A DNA stretch of 64,000 bases from Paraferrimonas haliotis. Lineage in GTDB: Bacteria; Pseudomonadota; Gammaproteobacteria; Enterobacterales; Shewanellaceae. The position numbers and the translations under genes were made by a program. Of the stretch, positions 27,640-37,318 are shown piece by piece (position 1 is the stretch's first letter; every line of letters begins with the position of its first letter). The notes below the pieces were generated by a model. That model made no database searches and was not told the DNA's origin. It worked only from the letters and a program-made list of their open reading frames with translations. The DNA is taken from assembly GCF_002282895.1 (NCBI RefSeq), contig NZ_NRRB01000005.1, positions 1 to 64,000 of the forward strand, read 5' to 3'.

Positions 27640-27936
27640 ATGCAGCAAACTATTGAAAATAAACTTAACCAGGCATTCTCCCCAAGTCACTTACAAGTGA
27701 TCAATGAAAGTCATATGCATCGCAGCTCTGCCGATGGTCACAGTCATTTTAAAGCCATTATCGTCAGCGACCATTTCGAAGGTAAGCGACTGTTAGCAAG
27801 ACATCGAGAAGTTAACGCGGTTTTGGCTGATGAGTTGGCTACGAGCTTGCACGCGCTTGCGTTACACACTTATACCAGTGAAGAATGGCTTAAGCTTGCA
27901 CAACAGGCACCGCGTTCGCCTTCGTGCACCGGCTAA
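27640..27936 (+). CDS. bolA: BolA family protein
   Basis: The 98-aa protein has the BolA/IbaG signature: VINESHMHRSSADGHSHFKAI, FEGKRLLARHREVNAVL and a C-terminal LHALALHTYTSEEW. BolA pairs with monothiol glutaredoxins to handle Fe-S clusters and also acts as a morphology/stress regulator. The start ATG 27640 gives MQQTIENKLNQ; the preceding in-frame TTG adds five residues without a ribosome-binding site of its own. Confidence 0.94.
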   Translation: MQQTIENKLNQAFSPSHLQVINESHMHRSSADGHSHFKAIIVSDHFEGKRLLARHREVNAVLADELATSLHALALHTYTSEEWLKLAQQAPRSPSCTG

Positions 27937-28106
27937 TAACGCCATTTTGAACCCAGGCTGGGTTGCAGTAATGATGAGCAAGCTTCGTTTTGTTAAATGT
28001 TAAAAATAACGTATGTTAGCTATCATTAAATGCAGATTGTTAACAATTGGTCACTGGCATGGCTGCTCAGCTGAGCCGGGATAGTTTCAGTACTTAAGGA
28101 TATGAA

Positions 28107-29576
28107 ATGAAAGATAAGTCAGATATTGGTTTAGTAGGCCTGGCGGTAATGGGGGAAAACCTCATTCTCAATATGGAGTCTAAAGGCTTCACCGTTACTG
28201 CGTTTAATCGCAGTTACGCAAAGGTCGAAAAATTTATTAATGGCCGAGCTCAAGGGAAAAATATCCGAGGTGCTGCGACCATCGAAGCGTTTGTTGAGTC
28301 GCTTGCGACACCAAGAAAGGTGATGCTGATGGTGAAAGCCGGCCAAGCGGTGGACGACTTTATCGAAAAATTATTACCCCTGCTCGATAAAGGGGACATC
28401 ATCATCGACGGTGGTAACAGCCATTTTCCAGATTCTAATCGTCGTACTGAATACCTAGCCAGTAAAGGCATTCACTTCATTGGCAGCGGTGTGTCAGGTG
28501 GTGAGGAAGGGGCGTTAACAGGCCCTTCAATTATGCCGGGGGGTGCTAAGGCAGCGTGGCCTTTTGTTAAAGACATCTTTCAATCCATTTCAGCGAAAGT
28601 CGCTAATGAACAGGGTGAGATGGTGGTTCCCTGTTGCGATTGGGTAGGGGATGCCGGTGCCGGTCATTTCGTTAAAATGGTCCACAACGGCATTGAATAC
28701 GGCGATATGCAGTTGATTTGCGAGGCTTATCAGCTAATGAAAGTGGTGTTAGGTCTTTCCTCTGACGACATTCAAAAAGTGTTTGCTCATTGGAACACCA
28801 CGGAATTAGATAGTTACCTTATCGATATTACCAAAGACATTTTTGCCTACAAGGATGAAGATGGCGAGGTGCTGGTAGAGAAGATTTTAGACACTGCCGG
28901 GCAAAAGGGCACCGGTAAGTGGACGGGCGTTACCGCTTTGGATCTTGGTGTTCCACTTACTTTGATTGCCGACTCCGTATTCGCCCGTTGCATTTCGGCT
29001 AAAAAAGACCAACGCGTACAAGCATCTAAACTTATCAGCGGCCCAGAAATTAACTTTACGGGCGACAAACAAGCCTTTATTGAAGATCTTCGTCAAGCGG
29101 TGTTGGCCGCCAAAATTGTCTCTTATGCTCAAGGCTATATGCTGATGCGAGAGGCAGCTAAAGAATATGGCTGGGATCTCAACTACGGAGCCATCGCTCT
29201 CATGTGGCGTGGAGGCTGCATCATTCGTTCAGGATTCTTAGGAAAAATTAACGAAGCTTACGTGCGTCAACCGGATTTAGATAATTTATTGTTCGCGCCT
29301 TACTTCAAGGATACGGTATCCAGTGCTCAACAAGGCTGGCGTAACGTGGTTGCGGTCGCGGTAGCTAATGGTATTGCCATTCCATGCCTCAGCTCAGCAC
29401 TCACTTACTTCGATGGTTTTAGAACGGCGCGATTGCCCGCTAACCTGTTACAAGCACAACGGGACTTTTTCGGCGCTCACACCTACGAGCGACTGGACAG
29501 ACCTCGAGGTGAGTTCTTTCATACCAATTGGACCGGTCGCGGTGGTGACACGGCTTCCACCACCTATGATGTTTAA
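28107..29576 (+). CDS. gnd: 6-phosphogluconate dehydrogenase (decarboxylating)
   Basis: A 489-aa enzyme that oxidises and decarboxylates 6-phosphogluconate to ribulose 5-phosphate, giving NADPH in the pentose phosphate pathway. Motifs: the Rossmann loop GLAVMGENLILN, FNRSYAKV for NADP, SGVSGGEEGALTGPSIMPGG, and the active-site HNGIEYGDMQLICEAY. Its C-terminal tail is intact (FHTNWTGRGGDTAST). It is slightly longer than the E. coli form (468 aa). A single-gene unit followed by a terminator. Confidence 0.98.
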   Translation: MKDKSDIGLVGLAVMGENLILNMESKGFTVTAFNRSYAKVEKFINGRAQGKNIRGAATIEAFVESLATPRKVMLMVKAGQAVDDFIEKLLPLLDKGDIIIDGGNSHFPDSNRRTEYLASKGIHFIGSGVSGGEEGALTGPSIMPGGAKAAWPFVKDIFQSISAKVANEQGEMVVPCCDWVGDAGAGHFVKMVHNGIEYGDMQLICEAYQLMKVVLGLSSDDIQKVFAHWNTTELDSYLIDITKDIFAYKDEDGEVLVEKILDTAGQKGTGKWTGVTALDLGVPLTLIADSVFARCISAKKDQRVQASKLISGPEINFTGDKQAFIEDLRQAVLAAKIVSYAQGYMLMREAAKEYGWDLNYGAIALMWRGGCIIRSGFLGKINEAYVRQPDLDNLLFAPYFKDTVSSAQQGWRNVVAVAVANGIAIPCLSSALTYFDGFRTARLPANLLQAQRDFFGAHTYERLDRPRGEFFHTNWTGRGGDTASTTYDV

Positions 29577-29593
29577 TTAACCCATCAAGACTC

Positions 29594-29645
29594 AAGCCAG
29601 CTTTTCTGATAAATGATTAGGTTCATTAGAAAAGGCTGGCTTTTT
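29594..29645 (+). terminator. Terminator of gnd
   Basis: Long hairpin AAGCCAGCTTTTCT / AGAAAAGGCTGGCTT with one bulged G and a 20-base loop, ending in TTTTT. Confidence 0.8.
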
Positions 29646-29696
29646 ACCTGATTTTTCTGTTATCAAAGTGTTAAATGCATTTATTAAGATTTCGTT

Positions 29697-30197
29697 TTGC
29701 ACTTTATTATTCAACGCATTAATCGCTTTTCTGAGTTGTTAGGTCACTTGCTGGCGTGGCTTACCTTGGTCATGGCACTGCTGTTATTAACGGTCGTGGC
29801 ATTGCGTTATGTGTTTGAGATAGGCTCTATCGCCTTGCAAGAGAGCGTACTTTATCTGCACGGCGCCATATTATTGCTTGGGGCAGGCTTTACCCTTAAA
29901 CACGACGCTCATGTGCGCGTCGATGTCTTTTATCGAGGGTTTTCGAAACACCAGCAAGCTTGGGTTAACCTATTGGGCAACTTGTTATTTTTACTGCCGG
30001 TTACTGTATTTATTGGTGCTGTCAGTTGGGAATATGTCTGGGTTTCTTGGCAACGACTTGAAGGATCCGCTGAAGCCGGTGGTTTACCTTTAGTATTCAT
30101 TCAAAAATCACTTATTTTAGCCTTTGTCGTCACCTTTACTTTGCAAGCCATCGCTCAGCTTATGATCAGCATTGGCGCAATCAAGGGAGATGATTAA
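29697..30197 (+). CDS. TRAP transporter small permease subunit (DctQ type)
   Basis: The 166-aa protein has four spans and the DctQ pattern: VALRYVFEIGSIALQESVLYLHGAILLLGAGFT, the conserved motif KHDAHVRVDVF and AEAGGLPLVFIQKS. The DctQ subunit joins the large permease in importing acids with Na+. The start is uncertain: TTG 29697 has no clear ribosome-binding site. Its stop shares one base with the dctM ATG. Spaced pieces quoted here come from residues about 33-140. Confidence 0.88.
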   Translation: MHFIIQRINRFSELLGHLLAWLTLVMALLLLTVVALRYVFEIGSIALQESVLYLHGAILLLGAGFTLKHDAHVRVDVFYRGFSKHQQAWVNLLGNLLFLLPVTVFIGAVSWEYVWVSWQRLEGSAEAGGLPLVFIQKSLILAFVVTFTLQAIAQLMISIGAIKGDD

Positions 30198-31558
30198 TGG
30201 CCATCGCTCTCTTTATTGCCGTGTGCGTGCTGTTGATGTTTGGCTATCCGGTGGCACTGACATTAGCCGGAACCGCCTTGATGTTTGCCGCTGGCGCTTC
30301 GTTATTTGGCTTGTTCGATTGGAGCTTTTTACAAGCGATGCCCAGTCGTTTGTTTGGCATCATTAATAATCAAACCTTACTCGCTGTACCCTTGTTTGTT
30401 TTGATGGGGGTGGTGTTAGAAAAGTCTCGAATTGCTGAAGATTTACTAGACAGTATGGCCAAACTGTTTGGCCGTTTTCGCGGTGGTTTGGTTGTGTCGG
30501 TTATTGTGGTGGGCATGTTGTTAGCAGCAAGCACCGGCATCGTTGGGGCAACGGTGGTGACTATGGGGTTGATGTCACTGCCGGCTATGATGAAGCGAGG
30601 CTACCATCCAGGTTTTGCAGCCGGTGCAATATGTGCCACTGGAACCTTGGGGCAAATAATACCGCCCTCTATAACCTTAGTGTTATTAGGAGACGTGCTA
30701 TCTTCAGCCTACCAGCAAGCTCAAATTCAAATGGGATCGTTTTCCCCTAAAACGGTATCGGTTGGGGACTTGTTTGCGGGCGCACTCATTCCCGGATTGT
30801 TGTTAGTGTCTATGTACATCGGCTATGCCTTAATTGTGCTAAAGGCAAAGCCACAATGGTTTCCTGCGGAGGAAAATGAGCGTGCCGATGACCCGGTTTT
30901 CAGCCTGTTGATGCGTTCATTGTTGCCGCCAATTATTTTAATTTTGTTGGTGCTGGGCTCCATTTTATTGGGTCTTGCAACCCCTACCGAAGCGTCTGCA
31001 GTAGGCGCTTGTGGCGCCATCGTATTGGCATTACTGCGTCGCAGTTTAAGTGTGAGCACTATGCGAGCAGTGTTGCTCAGTACTGTGAAAGTTAATGCCA
31101 TGGTGTTTTTGATTTTAATTGGGGCGTCGCTATTTTCCTTGGTGTTTCGTGGTCTGGGTGGTGAAGAGCTGATCCATGGCGTTTTAACAGAGCTGCCCGG
31201 CGGTGTGTTTGGGGCGACGCTGGTGGTCATGTTGGTCATTTTTCTACTAGGGTTTATTTTAGATTTTATTGAAATCACGTTTGTAGTGGTGCCCATTGTT
31301 GCACCGGTACTGTTAATGATGGGGCTGGATCCGGTTTGGCTTGGGATTATGATTGCCGTGAATCTTCAAACTTCGTTTTTAACCCCACCTTTTGGTTTTG
31401 CCTTGTTCTATTTGCGCGGCGTTGCACCAGCGCAACTAACCAGCTCAAGTTTGTACTGGGGGGTAATGCCGTTTATTGGAATTCAATTGTTGCTTATTGT
31501 ACTCATGGCCATTTGGCCAAGCATAGCAACCTGGCTTCCTAAACTTATTTACGGATAG
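30197..31558 (+). CDS. TRAP transporter large permease subunit (DctM type)
   Basis: The 453-aa integral membrane protein has about twelve to thirteen spans. Typical DctM motifs are LLAVPLFVLMGVVLEKS, AASTGIVGATVVTMGLMSLP, CATGTLGQIIPPS and NLQTSFLTPPFGFALFYLRG. Together these form the Na+/substrate translocation path. ATG 30197 overlaps the dctQ stop by one base. It belongs to the same family section as transporters for keto acids and similar organic acids. Confidence 0.95.
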   Translation: MAIALFIAVCVLLMFGYPVALTLAGTALMFAAGASLFGLFDWSFLQAMPSRLFGIINNQTLLAVPLFVLMGVVLEKSRIAEDLLDSMAKLFGRFRGGLVVSVIVVGMLLAASTGIVGATVVTMGLMSLPAMMKRGYHPGFAAGAICATGTLGQIIPPSITLVLLGDVLSSAYQQAQIQMGSFSPKTVSVGDLFAGALIPGLLLVSMYIGYALIVLKAKPQWFPAEENERADDPVFSLLMRSLLPPIILILLVLGSILLGLATPTEASAVGACGAIVLALLRRSLSVSTMRAVLLSTVKVNAMVFLILIGASLFSLVFRGLGGEELIHGVLTELPGGVFGATLVVMLVIFLLGFILDFIEITFVVVPIVAPVLLMMGLDPVWLGIMIAVNLQTSFLTPPFGFALFYLRGVAPAQLTSSSLYWGVMPFIGIQLLLIVLMAIWPSIATWLPKLIYG

Positions 31559-31575
31559 ACAAAACGGAGTTCACT

Positions 31576-32664
31576 ATGAAGCGACTTATCGCTATCGGCT
31601 TATGGGTTGTATTGGGGATAGTGGGTTGTTCGAAACCTGCACAACAGCAAACCACTGCGTCAGCACAAGCCCAGCAAAGCTACCAATGGAAGCTGGTTAC
31701 TACCTGGCCCAAAAACTTCCCTGGACTGGGCACAGCACCGGAAAACTTTGCCAACATGGTAACGGAAATGTCCGGTGGACGTTTAACCGTGAAAGTCTAT
31801 GGCGCTGGTGAGCTGGTACCGGCGTTCGAAGTGTTTGATACGGTCAGTCAAGGCACCGCACAAATGGGTCATGGTGCGGCTTACTATTGGAAAGGCAAGA
31901 TGCCAGCAGCGCAGTTTTTTGCAGCGGTTCCATTTGGCATGAATGCGCAGCAGATGAATGGTTGGCTGCACTATGGCGGCGGTCTTGAGCTTTGGCAGCA
32001 GTTGTACGCCGATTATGGGGTAGTGCCTATGGCCGGTGGCAATACCGGAACCCAAATGGGTGGCTGGTTTAACAAGGAAATTAAGTCGGTTGACGATTTA
32101 AAAGGTCTTAAAATGCGCTTGCCAGGCTTGGGTGGTGAAGTGCTGACCCGGCTTGGTGGTGTGGCGGTTACTTTGCCGGGTGGCGAGTTGTTTACGGCAC
32201 TTGAAACCGGCGCTATCGATGCTACCGAATGGGTTGGACCTTATAATGACTTAGCCTTTGGTCTGTACAAAGCGGCAAACTATTACTACTACCCCGGTTG
32301 GCATGAGCCCGGTACAACACTAGAGTTTTTAGTCAACCAGCAGGCGTTAGCGCAACTGCCGACCGACTTACAAGCGATTGTTAAGGCCGCCGCACGTGCG
32401 GTTAACCAGGATATGCTTGACGAATACACCGCCAGAAACGCCGGCGCTTTAACCACCTTGGTTGAGGAACATGGCGTGCAAATTCGACAGTTTCCAGACG
32501 ACGTAGTGGCGGCATTAAAAAAAGAAACCGCTGCATTAATTGAAGAACAAGTGGCTCAAGATGAACAAATGAAAGCCGTTTATCAATCGTACCAGTCGTT
32601 CAATGACGCGGTGAATCAGTATCACGCCATTGCTGAAGATGCGTATTCCGACGCTCGAAACTGA
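31576..32664 (+). CDS. TRAP substrate-binding protein, TakP-like, apparently lipid-anchored
   Basis: A 362-aa extracytoplasmic binding protein of the DctP fold. It resembles the 2-oxo-acid-binding TakP/FcbT1 group: TTWPKNFPGLGTAPENFA, LKGLKMRLPGLGGEVL with the substrate-binding Arg, GAIDATEWVGPYNDL and YYPGWHEPG. The N-terminus has IVGCSKPAQQQTT, a lipobox with Cys18 and a Gln/Ala/Thr-rich spacer, so the protein is probably a membrane-tethered lipoprotein rather than free in the periplasm. The binding-protein gene is last, after the two permease genes. Confidence 0.92.
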   Translation: MKRLIAIGLWVVLGIVGCSKPAQQQTTASAQAQQSYQWKLVTTWPKNFPGLGTAPENFANMVTEMSGGRLTVKVYGAGELVPAFEVFDTVSQGTAQMGHGAAYYWKGKMPAAQFFAAVPFGMNAQQMNGWLHYGGGLELWQQLYADYGVVPMAGGNTGTQMGGWFNKEIKSVDDLKGLKMRLPGLGGEVLTRLGGVAVTLPGGELFTALETGAIDATEWVGPYNDLAFGLYKAANYYYYPGWHEPGTTLEFLVNQQALAQLPTDLQAIVKAAARAVNQDMLDEYTARNAGALTTLVEEHGVQIRQFPDDVVAALKKETAALIEEQVAQDEQMKAVYQSYQSFNDAVNQYHAIAEDAYSDARN

Positions 32665-32678
32665 ATTAGTCCTTGACC

Positions 32679-32710
32679 TATGGCGTCTAAGCGGTAAGGT
32701 AGGCGCCATA
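32679..32710 (+). repeat. Hairpin between the TRAP operon and luxS
   Basis: TATGGCGTCT pairs with AGGCGCCATA (one G-U pair), loop of 12 bases. There is no U tract, so it may be a leader or mRNA-stability hairpin of luxS rather than a terminator. Confidence 0.5.
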
Positions 32711-32736
32711 AATAGACCACGATTTGAGGTGCTTAC

Positions 32737-33246
32737 ATGCCTTTACTAGACAGCTTTACTGTTGACCATACTCGAATGGACGCCCCGGCCGTACGAGTCG
32801 CTAAAACCATGAAAACCCCAAGCGGGGATACCATTACCGTATTTGACTTGAGATTTTGCGTGCCTAATAAGGACATACTTTCTGAGAAGGGCATACATAC
32901 CTTAGAACATTTGTTTGCAGGCTTTATGCGAGATCATTTAAATCAAGGTGAGCAAGAGATTATTGATTTGTCGCCAATGGGCTGTCGCACCGGTTTTTAC
33001 ATGAGTTTAATTGGCACACCAGCGGAGCAAGAAGTGGCCGACGCATGGCGTGCATCGATGCAAGACGTGCTTAATGTAGCCAGTCAAAATGACATTCCTG
33101 AACTCAACGAATATCAATGTGGCACTTATGAAATGCACTCGCTTGAAGAAGCCAAAGGCATTGCCTCAGATATTCTTGCAGCGGGCATCGAGGTAAACCG
33201 CAACAGCGATCTCGCCTTGTCAGACGAGATCCTTAATAAGCTATAA
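32737..33246 (+). CDS. luxS: S-ribosylhomocysteine lyase, autoinducer-2 synthase
   Basis: The 169-aa enzyme splits S-ribosylhomocysteine to homocysteine and DPD, the precursor of autoinducer-2, recycling SAM-derived waste. The metal site is HTLEH (His54, His58, with catalytic Glu57) plus Cys128 in [12 protein letters not shown]; Cys83 in [11 protein letters not shown] is the catalytic cysteine. Length is typical. RBS GAGGTG precedes ATG 32737. It ends in a strong terminator. Confidence 0.98.
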   Translation: MPLLDSFTVDHTRMDAPAVRVAKTMKTPSGDTITVFDLRFCVPNKDILSEKGIHTLEHLFAGFMRDHLNQGEQEIIDLSPMGCRTGFYMSLIGTPAEQEVADAWRASMQDVLNVASQNDIPELNEYQCGTYEMHSLEEAKGIASDILAAGIEVNRNSDLALSDEILNKL

Positions 33247-33264
33247 AGCCAAGTCTTCTAGCAT

Positions 33265-33294
33265 AAAAAAAGCGGCAAATTTGCCGCTTTTTTT
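33265..33294 (+). terminator. Terminator of luxS
   Basis: A perfect 15-bp palindrome, AAAAAAAGCGGCAAA/TTTGCCGCTTTTTTT, so it can act in both directions. Confidence 0.92.
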
Positions 33295-33389
33295 GTGGCC
33301 GATTTTCGGCTAACTGTAAAGCCGGGGTTACAAAGTGTGATCTAGGTATCATTATTTTTCTAAGTTAATGTTGTTTATTTGTTAACGTT

Positions 33390-33408
33390 AATGCAAACTA
33401 TTCTCATT
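33390..33408 (+). promoter_or_regulatory. Fur-box-like operator upstream of the TonB receptor
   Basis: The 19-bp AATGCAAACTATTCTCATT closely resembles gammaproteobacterial Fur boxes of the AATGATAA..ATTCTCATT type. It lies 44 bp upstream of the receptor start, where binding of Fe-Fur would block transcription. Confidence 0.65.
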
Positions 33409-33451
33409 CGTAAAATCATATTCAGAATAATAACCGTTATTAAGGATAGTA

Positions 33452-35626
33452 ATGAAATCACGTCAATTCCCATTAGCACTTTGTACGCTTGCGGTAAGCG
33501 GCGCTTTATCAATGACGGCGCTAGCCGATGATCAGAAAAGCGTCATGGAAACCATTTCCATTGTCGGCTCTAAAACTCCGGTTAATGAAATTCCTGGGTC
33601 GGTCAATGTCATCACTCAGCAAGATTTAGAAGCGTTCGATTACAGCGATGTGATGCGCGTATTGCAACAAGTACCTGGCGTATACGTTATGGAAGAAGAC
33701 GGCTACGGTTTGCGCCCTAACATAGGTATGCGCGGCACTGGCTCTAGCCGCTCTGAAAAAATTACTGTTTTAGAAGATGGCGTGTTGGTAGCGCCAGCGC
33801 CATTAGCGGCACCAGCGGCCTACTATTTCCCAACGATGGGACGCATGACTGGGCTTGAGGTATTAAAAGGCAGCTCGGCGGTTCGACACGGCCCACGCAC
33901 AACCGGTGGCGTTATAAACATGATTTCACGCCAAGTACCAACTAATGGTACAGAAGGCTTTGCCGATTTAGCATTAGGCGAAGACGGCTACGGAAAATTG
34001 CACGCGGCGGCAGGCACCAGTGGCGAGCAGTTTGGTGGTTTGTTAGAAGTGTATCGCTATCAAGCTGATGGCTTTAAAGAGCTGCCAGTAAACCAAGATA
34101 CTGGCTTTGTTAAAAACGACGTCATGCTCAAGCTTAAAGCCATGAGTCAAGATAGCGCATCTTTTTACCAGGAGGCGGAATTTAAGTACAAATACAGCGA
34201 TGAAGTGTCTGACGAAACCTACATGGGTCTTACCGATGACGACTTTGCTAATAACCCGTTCTATCGTTATTCAGCGTCGCAAGAAGACGAAATGAAGACG
34301 GACCATCACAACGCTCAGATCAACCATTATATCGACTTTAAGAATGGCTTTGATTTGTCGTCACAGGTGTATTTCAATAAGTTTCACCGTAACTGGTATA
34401 AAGCCTACCGAGTGGGTGGTGATAGCTTAGGCTCCGGCGGTATCGATAAGGCGTCGGCGTTTGATAAGAACCCGACCGCTGCAGGATTGGAAGTGGGGGT
34501 TAAAGCCAATAACCGTGATTACCAATCCTATGGCATTCAAACGGAAGGCTCGATGATGCTCGGTGAGCACACCTTGATTGTGGGTGGTCGCTATCACGAA
34601 GATGAAATGGATCGCTTCCAATGGGTAGATACCTACCAGCTCAATCAAGATCTTTCCATGACACTAACCAACGCAGGCATTCCTGGTACTGACTCTAACC
34701 GCATTGACAGTGGTACCAGTGCCGCCGGTTATGCTTTAGTTGAACTGAATTGGGGTAGCTTGCACGTAAACACCGGCGCGCGCTATCAGTGGGTAGAAGT
34801 ACGTCGTAAAGATTGGGGTAAGACGGATCCAGGCCGCGAAAACGAACCTGATAAAAACGTAAGCAACACAGTGTCTGCCGTGCTACCGGCATTAGGTGCG
34901 ACTTATAACCTTACCGAAAATTGGGTGGTGTTGGCTGGCGTTCAAAAAGGCTTTGCGCCACCGGCACCCGGTAATGACTCTGCTGAAGCGGAAGAGAGCT
35001 ACAACTACGAAGCTGGGGTTCGTTATTCCCGCAATGACGTCGGTATGGAAGCCATCGCATTTTTGTCTGACTACTCGAACATGCACGGTAACTGTACCGC
35101 CGCTCAAGGTTGTGATGAAGATAAAATCGACAATCAATACAACGCCGGTGAAGTTAAGATTAATGGCCTTGAGCTGAGCGGTAGCTACGAGCCCGCTGTT
35201 GGTGAGTTAACCTTGCCAATGCGTGTTGCCTACACCTACACCAACAGTGAGTTCCAAAACGACTTTGAGTCGGATTTGGATACTTGGGGTAGCGTTAAAA
35301 AAGGTGATGCTATGCCGTATTTGGCTGAACACCAGTTCTATTTGAAAGCGGGTGTGGCAGGGGACAACTGGGCCTTTAACGTTAATGGTCGTTACATCAG
35401 TGACATGCGTACTCGAGCCGGTCAAGGCACCATTGCTGCCGATGAGCTAATTGCGAGTCACTGGGTGATGGATTTGGGCGCCTATTATGAGTTCGATAAG
35501 CACCAAAAAGTCTACCTAAATGTCGATAACGTGTTGGACAAAACCTATGCCGCTACCCGAGTCCATGGTTCTATTCAACCAGGTAAGCCACGCACGGCCA
35601 TGCTCGGATATCGTTACCAGTTCTAA
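33452..35626 (+). CDS. TonB-dependent receptor, FecA-like, probably for ferric chelate
   Basis: A 724-aa outer-membrane receptor. It has a signal peptide ending near LADDQ, a TonB box METISIVG, a plug with GVYVMEEDGYGLRPNIGMRG and the FecA-like segment LEDGVLVAPAPLAAPAAYYFP, and a 22-strand barrel ending MLGYRYQF. There is no N-terminal signalling extension, unlike FecA itself. The Fur-like box upstream supports iron repression. No periplasmic binding protein or ABC genes are adjacent, so its substrate is inferred only from family similarity. Confidence 0.93.
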   Translation: MKSRQFPLALCTLAVSGALSMTALADDQKSVMETISIVGSKTPVNEIPGSVNVITQQDLEAFDYSDVMRVLQQVPGVYVMEEDGYGLRPNIGMRGTGSSRSEKITVLEDGVLVAPAPLAAPAAYYFPTMGRMTGLEVLKGSSAVRHGPRTTGGVINMISRQVPTNGTEGFADLALGEDGYGKLHAAAGTSGEQFGGLLEVYRYQADGFKELPVNQDTGFVKNDVMLKLKAMSQDSASFYQEAEFKYKYSDEVSDETYMGLTDDDFANNPFYRYSASQEDEMKTDHHNAQINHYIDFKNGFDLSSQVYFNKFHRNWYKAYRVGGDSLGSGGIDKASAFDKNPTAAGLEVGVKANNRDYQSYGIQTEGSMMLGEHTLIVGGRYHEDEMDRFQWVDTYQLNQDLSMTLTNAGIPGTDSNRIDSGTSAAGYALVELNWGSLHVNTGARYQWVEVRRKDWGKTDPGRENEPDKNVSNTVSAVLPALGATYNLTENWVVLAGVQKGFAPPAPGNDSAEAEESYNYEAGVRYSRNDVGMEAIAFLSDYSNMHGNCTAAQGCDEDKIDNQYNAGEVKINGLELSGSYEPAVGELTLPMRVAYTYTNSEFQNDFESDLDTWGSVKKGDAMPYLAEHQFYLKAGVAGDNWAFNVNGRYISDMRTRAGQGTIAADELIASHWVMDLGAYYEFDKHQKVYLNVDNVLDKTYAATRVHGSIQPGKPRTAMLGYRYQF

Positions 35627-35644
35627 CTAAACTTAAGTTTGATT

Positions 35645-35672
35645 AAAAAAGGCAGCTTTGGCTGCCTTTTTT
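35645..35672 (+). terminator. Terminator of the TonB receptor gene
   Basis: Stem AAAAAAGGCAGC/GCTGCCTTTTTT with loop TTTG. Confidence 0.92.
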
Positions 35673-35977
35673 ATTTTTATGGTATCTGCTGAAGATAACT
35701 TATTGAATTTTAGCAGATATTTAATGCGGTTTTTTCTTAATAGTGGAGTTGATTTGTCTGATATTTCTTCGTTTCGTATATAAATTCAACGGTTTGAGGC
35801 GACATTGCTGACAAGGTATGACTAAAGTGTTGTGATTTTCATGGCGAAGGTTAATTAATTACGTTAGAATGCGCGCGAGTCAGTGTGATTTCGCTCTCAC
35901 TTTGTGGGGATATTTATAACTGGCTCACCAAAATAATAAGCGGCGTAACACCTTCATTTAAACGTAGTGCTATTAAT
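35673..35977 (+). promoter_or_regulatory. nqr operon leader and promoter region
   Basis: The 305-bp gap before nqrA must contain the operon promoter; TTAGAAT near 35864-35870 is a possible -10. No riboswitch or operator could be recognised. A frame open from 35885 reads into nqrA but is best regarded as leader. Confidence 0.4.
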
Positions 35978-37318
35978 ATGATTACAATAAAGAAAGGCTT
36001 GGATTTGCCCATTAGTGGCGGCCCGCAACAAGTAATCCATGAAGGCCCAGCTATTACTCGAGTCGCAACATTAGGCGAAGAGTATGTAGGCATGCGGCCC
36101 ACCATGAAAGTCAAAGTTGGCGACGTGGTGCAGCAAGGACAGGTTCTGTTTGAAGACAAAAAGAACCCAGGAGTAAAACACACGGCTTTAGCCAGTGGTG
36201 AAGTAGTAGAAATCAATCGCGGAGCAAAACGCGTTTTGCAATCGGTTGTGATTGAAGTCAGTCAAGAAGACGGGCTTGAATTCGATAGCTACTCAGTTGA
36301 ACAATTGTCGCAACTGACCACGGCCCAAGTTCGCAGCAACTTGATAGCCTCAGGGTTATGGACCGCGTTTCGCACGCGTCCTTATTCTAAAGTACCAGCT
36401 ATTGACGCGGATCCTGCCGCGATTTTCATTACCGCCATAGATTCTCAACCGTTAGCAGCTGACCCAGACGTGGTAATTGCCGCAGACAGTGACGCATTTA
36501 AGCAAGGACAAACGGTATTGCGTCAATTGACCAATCAACCCATCTTCCTTTGCGTTAAAGGTGGCTCAGAGGTGTTGGCAAGCGACGGTATCGATAAGCA
36601 AGAATTCACCGGACCGCACCCAAGTGGTTTGGTGGGTACTCATATTCATCACCTAATGCCGGCGTCATCAAGTCGCAGCGTTTGGAGCCTTAATTACCAA
36701 GACGTTATTGCTATCGGCAAACTGTTTGTTAGCGGTAAGCTTAATAACCAGCGCGTAATTGCACTTGCAGGCCCTCAAGCGAGTAACCCGCGTTTAGTGC
36801 GCTGTCCTTTAGGTGCCGATTTAACCCAATTGGCTTCTGGTGAAAGCAAAGGTGATGGCAGCACAGACCGCATCATCTCTGGCTCGGTTCTTAACGGAAC
36901 CAATGCATCCGGCCCGCACGCCTTTTTGGGGCGCTATCATCAGCAGGTGAGCCTGTTGCATGAGGGAACAGAAAAAGAACTATTCGGATGGTTAGCGCCA
37001 GGCACTAACAAGTACTCAATTACACGTGCATTCTTAGGACACCTATCCAACAAGATGTTTGACATGACCACCTCTACCGGTGGCTCTGACCGCGCCATGG
37101 TGCCCATTGGCAACTATGAGCGAGTAATGCCTTTGGATATTCTACCAACCATGCTACTGCGTGATCTCATTGCTAAAGATACCGACAATGCACAGTTGTT
37201 AGGTTGTTTGGAGTTGGACGAAGAAGATTTGGCATTGTGTACCTTCGTATGTCCTGGAAAGTATGATTACGGCGCCCACCTGCGCGAGTGCTTAGAAATC
37301 ATCGAGAGGGAAGGCTAA
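35978..37318 (+). CDS. nqrA: Na+-translocating NADH:quinone reductase subunit A
   Basis: The 446-aa peripheral subunit of Na+-NQR. The family start [16 protein letters not shown] fixes ATG 35978; it has no obvious ribosome-binding site, so initiation may be weak or assisted. Further markers are [23 protein letters not shown] (quoted in part), [11 protein letters not shown] and [18 protein letters not shown]. The length equals Vibrio NqrA. The stop overlaps the nqrB ATG by one base. Confidence 0.97.
   Translation: MITIKKGLDLPISGGPQQVIHEGPAITRVATLGEEYVGMRPTMKVKVGDVVQQGQVLFEDKKNPGVKHTALASGEVVEINRGAKRVLQSVVIEVSQEDGLEFDSYSVEQLSQLTTAQVRSNLIASGLWTAFRTRPYSKVPAIDADPAAIFITAIDSQPLAADPDVVIAADSDAFKQGQTVLRQLTNQPIFLCVKGGSEVLASDGIDKQEFTGPHPSGLVGTHIHHLMPASSSRSVWSLNYQDVIAIGKLFVSGKLNNQRVIALAGPQASNPRLVRCPLGADLTQLASGESKGDGSTDRIISGSVLNGTNASGPHAFLGRYHQQVSLLHEGTEKELFGWLAPGTNKYSITRAFLGHLSNKMFDMTTSTGGSDRAMVPIGNYERVMPLDILPTMLLRDLIAKDTDNAQLLGCLELDEEDLALCTFVCPGKYDYGAHLRECLEIIEREG

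Noticed and set aside
28066-28077. Palindrome GCTCAGCTGAGC upstream of gnd as an operator
   Set aside because: A 12-bp palindrome is expected by chance at this scale and it has no T tail or known consensus.
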